64,000 bases of DNA, from NCBI RefSeq assembly GCF_028389875.1, contig NC_084682.1, forward strand, positions 3,296,001 to 3,360,000. Reading direction: 5' to 3'. Below, in pieces: positions 54,180 through 64,000 of this stretch (position 1 is the first letter of the stretch; each line of letters starts with the position of its first letter). The notes under the pieces are model-generated. The model worked only from the letters and a program-made list of their open reading frames with translations. It did no database searches and had not been told where the DNA came from. Made by a program: the position numbers and the translations under genes. This stretch comes from Rhea pennata (Eukaryota > Chordata > Aves > Rheiformes > Rheidae).

Positions 54180-55440
54180 TCAAAAAGCTCTTCATGCCAG
54201 CCGTTGGGTTTGGGATTTATTTTTTAAGCTATTGTTTCCATTTCCATGCGGATCCGTTTGCCTGCTCCCGAGTTCTGGCAAACCGGAGCTTCGAGTTCTT
54301 TTGCATTAAAGAAAGAAAAAGGAATTGCAAGGCAGAAAGGGCATTTTTTTGGTACATATCAAAGTGAAATCAGGCCTTTGGCTAGGGAAGACCATTTGGG
54401 ACTATCTCCAGCTCACATTCACCAGGAAAATGATCTCTGGACTATTCGTTCTTCTACAGAACGTTTCTGACATCGCTGTAAAGTGTCTTCTGTGCAAAAT
54501 GTACAATTTATCTGATATACTATTTTCTAAATTTTAAAAATAATAAGACAACATATTCAAAATATGAATCCAGAGCACTGGGGCAAAAAATAGTGTTAGC
54601 TTTAAAAATTAGAATAATTCCACAGTTTTTTACTTTAAGAATACTTAAAATTAAAAAAGTTTCTGGATAAATGAATAGTGATGCATTGTTTAAAGCATAA
54701 TGACTATTGTCTGCTTTGGAGCTACATGGCTTTGCTTGAAATTATGAGGGTATAAATCATACATTTGGTATGCTGGGATAAAATTTTGAAAATTTCCAAA
54801 ATATTAAAAAGCAAATTGGAATACGGCTCTTCACTTGATTTATCCAGTTTCAGTGCAGATTTCTACAAGACTGAGTAACACATCAGTTCACAACGTTTTA
54901 AAACATTTGTTAAAATATTCATGTAATGGTATAAAAAAGACTCATCTTACAAATGTGCACAGAGGAAGCTTTAGACATGCAAATAATTCGATTGAACTTA
55001 CTATATGACGAAAATCATTTGTATTTAAAAACGTGCATATTTTAAATTACCATTAGTGCTGCTATTTTAAGCAGATGCTTTAAGATTAAAGGGCTGCCTG
55101 TCAGACTGTATCTTACCCATGCTTCCTGTCATCATTTCTTTGCAATTTGATTTTGTGTTTCCCTTTCAGCCCAGAAGTGTTTGGTACCAGTCTCTTGGCA
55201 AAGGAGCCTGAGGAATGGAAGGCTAGAGAAATATGACCCAGCTGCTATGCACAATGAGGTTTGTAAGTCCTTGTATGGTATAAATAAGCATATTACAAAG
55301 TTATTAGAAATTTGGCGCTGTCCCTGTTTATGAACCCTATGTTTATGGTTAGATGCTCTGCGAGTCCTACCGAATACATGAATAATTCTGTATCAGCACT
55401 CCCTTGTTGCAGCGCTATTAGGGGCCAAATTCTGCGGCTT
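54180..55440. promoter_or_regulatory. Large AT-rich non-coding block upstream of TBX4
   Basis: This 1.2-kb stretch is the longest AT-rich, CpG-depleted segment in the TBX2-TBX4 gap, ending abruptly at the TBX4 CpG island. It has many TAAT, ATTTA and AAATTT words, forkhead-like GTTTATG near 55327-55352, and no open frame beyond about 100 codons. It is a prime candidate for one or more TBX4 enhancers, 3-4 kb upstream of the inferred first exon. Confidence 0.38.
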
Positions 55441-58379
55441 TTCTCGCTCATCAGTAAGCGTAAAGCGGTGCGAGGCAGTAAATCGGCGCAGCTCCGTGCG
55501 GCCGCGGCTCCGCTCCGAGCGCGCCCGGCCCCGGGCTCGGAGCCGCCGCGGAGCGGGGCCGGGCGGCCGCGGCGCTCCGCGGGCTGCGGGGACCGGCCCG
55601 AGCGAGCGCCGCCCGCCGCGGTTCGAGAAACATTAAAATATCCAGGCGGCATCCCGGCAGGTAACTCGCAGATTTGATCCCTTTCCTTTTTTTTCTTTTT
55701 TTTTCTTTTTTCCCTCCTCCCGGCCCGGAGACGGAGTGCAAATGTAATTATTGAAGAAAAGCGACAGTGAACTATTATTAATCGTCGGTGTTTAGGGCCA
55801 AAGCATGAACAAGTTCGGTGACAGTGATGAGTGATCTGGAGTGCCTGTCCCGGGCAGCGTGGCTTATCCTCCCCCTTGCCTGCTCCTTGACTCGGCGATG
55901 ATGAGTCCTGAATCGGAGCCACCCTGCGTCCTGGATCCGGCCGTTTATCTGCCGGGTGATGACAGTCGGGGCGCTTTGGAGCCGCGCCGTGAATTGCCGG
56001 AGCCTCGGGGACCTGCTGGGGGCGGCAGCCGTCGGGGGGGGCGGGGGGGCGCCGGCTCCTCGCTCCGGCTCCGCATTTGGGTGCAAAGATGCAACCGGCC
56101 GGGGCTCGACGGAGTCCGGGGCAGGGCCCGGGGAGAGCCGCCCCCGCCGGGCCGCGGTTGGCCGCGTCGGGGCCCGCTGGGCTCCGCGGCCGGGCAGCGG
56201 CTCGACTCCGCCGTCCCAGTCCCCACGGCGGGGAGGGCCGAGGGGCTGGCGGGGGGAGGCTTTTATTTTGTTTTGTTTTATTTTTCTTAAATCCTCCCCG
56301 CTTGGGTATTTGACCCTTCCTTCCCCCCCCCCTTTTTTTTTGTTTTGTTCAAGGAGGGGAAAATGCCCTTAACGTAGGGGCAAGCACAGGAAATGTCCAT
56401 GATTTCTGCTGTCTCTTCCCGCGGCTGCAGGAGGAAGGGGTGGCGGAAGACCCAGACCCCAGCAAAGCAGAGCGCCCGGCGGAGCCCCGGGACCGCCGGC
56501 CCGCAGCGTGAACCCCGACCTTCCCCTTGCCGCGGGGCGCGGACCCCGCAGCCCGCAGGTGGGGACGGCGGCGGGGCCCGTCGGGTGCCGGCCCCGAGCC
56601 CGGCTCCGGCCCACCCCTCTTGCTAGCACGGGGCTTAGGGAAGCGGCTCCGGCCCGGGACCGGACGTGGCTTTCGGCCCGGGCCGGAGCCGCCGGAGCCC
56701 AGGTCCCGTCTGGCCTCGGCGCTGCGCCCTCCCCGTCAGGAAACGCTTCAGCTCCAGGGGAAAAACAAATAAATAAATAAATAACCCCCCACCGGGGACA
56801 GCTCCCAGCCCGGGGACCCGCCGCACGTCGGAGCCCGTCGCGCCGCCGCCCGGTCCCACTCTCACCTGTGGCCGCCGCGTCCGGCCCCGCTCGGCCCGAC
56901 GGCGCCTCCAGGAGCTGCTCATCGCCTCCTCGCTGGCAGCCCCCCGGACCGAGCTTTTTTTTTTTTTTTTTTTTTTTTCTTTTTTTTTTCTTTCCCCTCG
57001 TAGGAGTGAGTGGGAAAATGGTTCATTACGAGGTTGACCCCAGTTTACTTTTTATTCTGCTCCTGTTCCCAATTTCGGCACCACGTGACGGTGGGAGTGA
57101 GTTGGGGTTTAAATCCACTTTCAAGAAAACCCCGATTAAAAAAAAAAAAAAAAATCTTGCCCCATAAGGCCCCGGTGGTTTATGGCGGTGCCTTTGTGAG
57201 CGCGGGGCGCGGAGCGGGGCGCGGACTCGCCCCGGCGCGGCGGGGCAGCGCAGCGCAGCGGCACCCGGCGCCCGGCGGCGCGGCAGCGGCTCGGGTAAGC
57301 GGCTCCGCTCCGCGGCACCCGGCGCGGCTCGGCGCAGAGGGGCAGGTCCGCGGGGGGCGGAGGGGAGGCCCGGCCGGCTCCGCGCAGGGAGCGCGGGCGC
57401 TGCACGCGCACGGCGCGGCTGTCGCGACACAAGGCAGTACTAGTGGGGCTGTCGCGATATTGCATACGGTTATTGCGCAGGGCGGTCGCGATGCCCGCGC
57501 AGATGCCTTTGCCCGGCCGCGTTTCGAAAAGCTCCTGCGGGGCCCCAAAGCTCTGCTGTCGAGGCTGTTTTCTCCTGTGGGTAATCGTGAGAGCGGCCTG
57601 TTAAAAGTCATGACAGCACTAGGTGACCTTCAGGAGAGATTTCTCGCCTTGCTTTCGGGTGCCGTTTCGCGGTGCCCGTGGCGGGAGGGGGGTCCTGCCC
57701 CGGGGCTCCCGCTGGCCCCTCCCCGCCCTCGGCCCGCTCTTACCTCGGGGCGGCCCCGGCGGCCCGGCGCTTTGTCCGCGCTCGGCTCGCTCCTTCTTCG
57801 CAGGGGCGATGCTGGAGGTTTTAGTCGCGGTGGGGCCAGAAAGGAGGGAGCTGCGTCCTCCCTTGCCGGGGCTCGGCGCTGCTGGGGAGACCCGCGGCCC
57901 CAAGAGCAGCCCCCGTCCCCCTCCGGCGGGACGGAGCAGCGGCGGCGGGGGGTTGGCCACCCGAGCACGGGAGCCGGCTGCAGGGCCGCGACAGCAGGCC
58001 GAGGCCGCGGGGCTCTCCCCGCGCCCGGCCTGCTCCAGCCCCGGCGGCTCGGGCTGGCCCCGGCTTCCCCGGGGCTTCTGGGCCCCGCACCGCCGGCGTG
58101 TCCCGTCCTTGCCCCGGCGGTGTTCGCCCCCCCGGGCTCGGCCCGAGCCTCGCTGCCCCCGGGGCCGCTGACTGCGCCGCGCCGCGCCGGGCCGGGCCTG
58201 GCCGCCGCGGCTCTCGCGGGCAGCCGGGCCGCAGGGCCCAGGCGTCCGGGCTGGCCCCGGCGGGGCGGCGCGGGCCGCGGTGCCCGGGGCGGGGGCGGCG
58301 GGGAGGGCGCGGGGCCGGGGCCGGCGGCCGGGCCGCTGCGGGAGCGGGCCAGGGCCCGTCTTTGGGGACTTGATTGACA
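55441..58379. other. TBX4: CpG island at TBX4 5' end
   Basis: A very CpG-dense domain is interrupted by an AT-richer, motif-bearing segment at about 55620-55980 (ATTATTAATCG, GATGATGAG, TGATGACAG words) and a T-run at 56955-56992. It is the expected promoter-associated island of TBX4. Frames of 455 and 570 codons on opposite strands are composition artefacts. Confidence 0.5.
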
Positions 58380-58694
58380 GCGGCAACGTCAGCAACAGGA
58401 GGGGAAGGAAAAAGGGAGGGGGGGGAGACAAAGAGGGAGGGAGTCGAAAGGCCCCAAACTGGATCTTTATGGAACATTTTTCGAGAAGATCAAGGGAAAG
58501 TGAATCGGTGCGATGGGGGATGTCCCGCCCGCCGCTGCCACCGGGCTCCCGGGCCGCTGAGCCGCGCCGGCCCTGAGCGCTCCGCGGCCGCGGCCCCGCG
58601 CTGCCCCCGCCGCCGCTGTTCATGCCGCAGCCGCCGCCGCGCCGAGGCGAAGCGCCGAGCCCCCAGCTGCGCCTCCTGCCCCCCGGCCAGCAGT
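58380..58694 (+). other. TBX4: Probable non-coding first exon of TBX4
   Basis: A purine-rich segment with a strong donor GTAAGT at 58695-58700. It lies in the CpG island 1.5 kb upstream of the initiator exon, where an untranslated first exon is expected. The 5' boundary is a guess. Several ATGs occur (58469, 58512, 58518, 58622). The last opens 24 codons that, if spliced as proposed, terminate beside the TBX4 ATG. Confidence 0.35.
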
Positions 58695-60171
58695 GTAAGT
58701 GCCCGCGGGGACGGGGGGGCGCGGGCAGCGCCGAGCCCCGCGGCCCGGCCGGAGGCTGCCTGCCGCCGGCGCGGAGCGGCCGCGCTGCCCCCGCGGCAGG
58801 TAGCGCCGTGGCCGCGGGCAGCGCCGGGGGGTGGGGGGAGCCCGGCCTGCCCGCGGCGGGAGGGCCGGCCGCCGGGCTGAGCCCCGGCTGCCCCGAGGGC
58901 TCCCGGGCCTCCGGGCCCGGCCCGGCCGCCGCGCTCTTCGGGCGCTGCCCGGCCGCCCCCGGGCCCCGGCGGAGCCCTCGGGGGTCGCCGGCCGTGGCTC
59001 CCACCTGCGCCGCGCTGCGCGGGGAGCCGCGGCCGCCAGCGGGAATCGCCGCTCCTCGGCAGGGCCGCAGCCGCCGCCGAGCCCGGGCCGCGTCCCGAGC
59101 GGGGCGGGGAGCGAAACCGGCGGTGCCTTCGGGGGGCCAGGCCGGGCTGCACTGCGCTGCGCGGGGCGGACATCGCGCATAGGGCACGTATGTGCCGCAT
59201 GTAGAGCTGCAGCTGCTCACGGGCCTGTGCGGGTAGCGCCGTCTGTAAAGCTCTGCCCGGGCTGTTCTGCGCAGGGGCAGCCCCGGAGCCCCCCGCCGAG
59301 GGGGAGCGCCCCGTCGGGAGGTGCCCCGCACGCCTCCCGCGGGTTTCCCTTGTGTTCCCGGCAGGAAAAGCCCCCGCGGGCCGCGCTGCTCCGCGCCGCG
59401 GGGCCGCGCCGTCGGGCGGGCAGCGGGGCGGGCGGCTACGTCCCTCCGCGCAGTAAAAGTCGGGGTTGATGCGCGGCAGCCCCGGCGGAGCTGTCAGGCC
59501 TTATCTTTATTGGCTTTTCCCAGTCTCCGTCCAAGTTTAAGAGGGGCCCTTTTATCTCGGAGCCTTGCACTCCGCGTGTTTACGCAGGACGGCTCCGCCG
59601 CAGCCTCCCCCCCGCGGCCGCAGCCCCGGCGAGTGGCCCCGAGAGCCGGCGCGGGGCCGCGGCGCTGCGCCGCTCCGACGGGCCGGGCCGGGCCGGGCCG
59701 GGGCAGAGCGACCCGCGGCGGGGCGGGGCGGGCCGGGCCGGGCCGCCCTCCCCGACAGGTATCGGCCCCGCACGGTGGCTGGCAAATTGCGGGGGTGACG
59801 GCGGAGGAGACCGGGGGGGGGGGGGGAGGAAGGAGGAAGTATCCGACCTGTGGAGGCTGCGGGTCACATCTGCGATGAGCTGCCCCGGCCTCAGAGAGTG
59901 CAGCCACGTGTTGGCGGCTCCCCAGGAGGGAGGGCAGGACGGGCCCGGCCCGGGCCTCTGCGGGCCCCCCCCAGGCCCGGAGCGTGTCGCGCCCCGGTGT
60001 GCTGGCGCGCAGGCACTGGGGCCGCTGCCTGAGCAAGGACGGCAGGGCCGGGCCGGCCCGACGCTGCGGCGAGGGGCTCCCCGGGGCAGGTGGAGGTGCC
60101 CGGCGGGGAGCGGGGGGGTTGGCCGCGGCCCCCGGCGCTCCGAGCTAACCGCGCACCTCTCTGCCCCGAAG
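58695..60171 (+). other. TBX4: TBX4 first intron (inferred)
   Basis: 1477 bases, GTAAGT to a CTCTCTGCCCCGAAG acceptor with a modest pyrimidine tract. CpG-rich throughout, with GGGCC pentamer repeats at about 59679-59703 and 59728-59745 and a G-run near 59813-59827. If the first exon is wrong this is simply TBX4 leader/promoter. Confidence 0.35.
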
Positions 60172-60174
60172 GAA

Positions 60175-61440
<1,266 letters not shown>

Positions 61441-62930
61441 TCCCCCCCCCCACTGCAGTGCTCAGTGCAGTCAGACCTGTGCTGGGGTATTTCAAGACAA
61501 AGTTTTAGCAGTGTGAAGGCTTAGGATATACTTTTAAAAGTGTAAGGGGTAGAGGCATTACTTTTTGGGCTGTTAGAGGTGAAAATGTTCTGCCTTCCTT
61601 TGGAAGCAAACAAGATTTTTGCTAAGGCTGAACGCCCCCAGCTCGCAGCCCCGGGGCTGCGGCGGGAGGGGGCCCGGCAGCTCGCGGGAGAGCTTCGGCT
61701 CGGCAGAGCCGGTCCCTGGAGCCGCTCAGACCTCCCTTTCCACCCCGCACCGTTCAGGTGGAGCAAAATCAGTGTGTGAGCAGCTGAAAGTCCCCAGCAC
61801 GCGAGTCGGGCTGTTCTCAACAAAAACAGGCAGCTCCCGCTGCGGGCACCGAAACCTCTGTGCTTGGCTCCTGCGGCAGTGGGCTCCCGTCGCCGCTGCT
61901 GGAAAACAAAAATTGCCAGAATTAGGTATGAAAATCTGTTTAATTCTAACACGGCTGATTCATTCCTCCCTGCCCCATGATTGCTGGTTTTGCACCCAAG
62001 GATGCCAGGGAACTGTGGAGGAGGATACCTGAAATAACGGGAAGCAGTTGGGGGGGGGGGAAATTCCATATATCCGTAGCTTTCTTTTCCTGCGGCCCCC
62101 GCTCCGTGGTGCGTGGCAGCCGGGCGGTGGCAGCCGGGCAGTTGCTGTCCTCCGCGGCAGGGGAGGGAGCAGGACGCGGTGCCCCGCGGGCCGCTCCGGC
62201 CGGGAGAGCCCAGCCCCAGCCTGGCCCGCAGGAGCGGCTACGGGGCGCGAGCGGGACGCTGCGGGCTTGCAGCGATTAAAGGGTCCTGTTTCTTTTCCTC
62301 CCGAAGTGCTGCTCCCCGCAGCAAACCAGCAGTCCCACGGCTGAGCTGTTCCCTTCGCCCCTCCGCGGAGGAGGTTTGCGCCCCGGTGCCGCTCAGTTCG
62401 TCTGCTGCTTGGCCTGTTTGCGAGGCGGTCGCGCAGGTAACTCCGTCCTTACCGCCCGGGGTTTTGGCGTACAAAACCTTAGGGCTCGCTGTGTAGCGTC
62501 TGCCGGTGAGAGGAGCCGGGTTCGTCGTGATAGGTCTGCTACCTAAGTCGGTTAAGACTGGAGGATCAAGACCTCAAATATTTTACCCTTAATTTATAGT
62601 ATCTGAGTGTGTCTGTGCGGGGCGTGTAATATCTTTACCAAATTCAAGACCCTAAGCATCCCAAATGTGCATGTTATCTCTTTGTAGGTCTTAACGTGGA
62701 TTGTTTAAGCAAATCCATATGTATAGGGCTCAATCCCACATTCTTTGCCCAGGGAAGCGGACGGTGCAGTAATATTCACCTCGCGCAGTCACGCGGAGGG
62801 GACAGAACGGATGAGGGGTGACCCCGGGATGCATAAAACTTCCTTTTCAAGTTATCCAGCCAGCTTTCTCCATTGGTGAAAATTACTGCGGTGCCATCGA
62901 GCTAGCAAAGCATTTTTGATTTGTACCAAC

Positions 62931-62982
62931 AAAAAAAAGAAAAGAAAAAGAAAAAAGAAAGAAAAAGAAAAAAAGAAAAAGG
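62931..62982. repeat. A/G-rich simple repeat
   Basis: Runs of A with periodic G (AAAAAG-type units) in the TBX4 intron. Confidence 0.9.
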
Positions 62983-63329
62983 AATTGACCCAAGGCTGAA
63001 AATAACTTGAAACCAAATAGTCAGTTCGGTTTTGCCAGCCTGAGCAGGGAGAGCAAAGCCTAAGCGGCGCGGGAGACGCTGGCTGCGCCGCGGCGGGGAG
63101 GATGCTGCCGCCTTCCCGGGCGGCGCGGCTGGGGGGCTGCCGGGCCCTGTCCCACCGCGGCCACGGCCCTCCAGCAGCCGGAAGGAAAAATGCCCCAAAT
63201 AAATGATTAGCATGAGAAAGGCAGGAAAATCGACTAACTTGACTCCCGCGAAGGTGAGGTGGGTGACGGCTCGGCGCTGGAGCTGAGCGCCCTGCTAAGC
63301 CCCTTGCTGCCGGGGCCAGGCAGAACAGC

Positions 63330-64000
63330 CCCCGAAAGCCTAAATACGCAGTTAATCATAATGAAAATTATGAAATGAAAATTATTACTTATTACAGATT
63401 TTATTTCGCCCCAGCAGTTTAAATAATAGTAGCAATAATAAACCTCCCCTTGACCCAATTAAAAAATGATGGTTAATAGATGTTTGTGTGTACTTGCATT
63501 TAGCATTGGAGGGTGGGGGGGGAAGGAAAACGGCTAATTGCAGGCACTAATTAGGACTCTAATCCCCCTCCCAGCAGGTATGGAGATGCCCCTGAATGCA
63601 GTTAACTGAAATCACTTAAATGTCGGTCTGTCTGACCTCAAGGGGCACAAACGAAAAGGAATAGAAGCCTGATTTTTAAATTTCAAACCAAAAAAGTGAC
63701 TTTAATGACAAGTTCACTCAGTGGAGAGGAAATGTAAAGCTCAGCGGAAGCGTTAATTCCATGGCAATGGTGTAAAATAGTCTTTTTGTATAAACAAGGC
63801 AAATATTGATAACTTGCTGGGGGGGGAGAGAGGGAGTCATTTGTTTCATTTTTTTGTGGAGCGCCACAGAACGAGGCAACTATAAATTATCGAGAATTTA
63901 GGGCTGAGAATTACTTTGGGGGATTATTACTCCCTCTTAGGACTGATCTGTAGGAGACATTAGGAGAACACAGCAAGCTCAGCATTGAAACAGAAATCAT
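63330..64000. promoter_or_regulatory. TBX4: Candidate TBX4 intronic enhancer with homeodomain and forkhead-type sites
   Basis: Dense AT-rich sequence with CTAATTAG at 63547-63554, TAATCC at 63560-63565 and GGATTA at 63921-63926 (both PITX type). ATAAACAA at 63790-63797 and GCAAATA at 63799-63805 are forkhead-type, and many further TAAT cores occur. Forkhead factors (FOXF1) act in lung mesenchyme and PITX1 in hindlimb, the two TBX4 domains. The element probably continues past the window edge. Confidence 0.42.

Noticed and set aside
37320-58379. Ortholog of mammalian C17orf82 between TBX2 and TBX4
   Set aside because: No frame with matching features could be recognised; GC-rich frames here are not distinguishable from noise.
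57619-59331. 570-codon - strand frame
   Set aside because: Arg/Pro/Gly/Ala low complexity in the TBX4 CpG island, with a competing 455-codon + frame overlapping its 3' end; no domain.

Overview
This is vertebrate nuclear DNA holding the conserved BCAS3–TBX2–TBX4 neighbourhood, all three genes on the + strand. Three things point to a sauropsid, most likely a bird microchromosome: very GC- and CpG-rich sequence, short introns and intergenic gaps, and no transposon I could recognise. No species call is possible from the sequence alone. Most long open frames here are artefacts of GC-rich or tandemly repeated DNA. The real coding sequence is about 2.5 kb spread over ten exons.

Layout. 1-10337 is the 3' part of the last BCAS3 intron and carries a 12-copy 74-bp minisatellite at 5448-6335. 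10338-10486 is the terminal coding exon of BCAS3, followed by a short 3' UTR. 10.9-26.3 kb is the BCAS3-TBX2 intergenic region, where CpG-rich blocks alternate with AT-richer islands that look like conserved regulatory elements. 26.3-37.3 kb is a complete TBX2 gene: promoter, leader, seven coding exons encoding about 701 residues, and a 1-kb 3' UTR with a poly(A) signal. 37.3-58.4 kb is the TBX2-TBX4 intergenic region, with two oppositely oriented CTCF-like sites near TBX2 and several enhancer-like islands nearer TBX4. 58.4-64.0 kb is the 5' end of TBX4: a probable non-coding first exon, the first two coding exons, and the start of a long intron. The rest of the T-box lies beyond the window.

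How it works together. TBX2 is a T-box transcriptional repressor acting in heart, limb, eye and other tissues. TBX4 is a T-box activator of hindlimb and lung-mesenchyme development. BCAS3 is an unrelated cytoskeleton/autophagy protein whose introns probably host TBX2 enhancers, which would explain why the order is conserved. The points most worth testing are the divergent CTCF-like pair between the two T-box genes, the uORF stops that sit on or beside the start codons of TBX2 and (by inference) TBX4, the polarised minisatellite, and the homeodomain-site-rich islands upstream of and inside TBX4.
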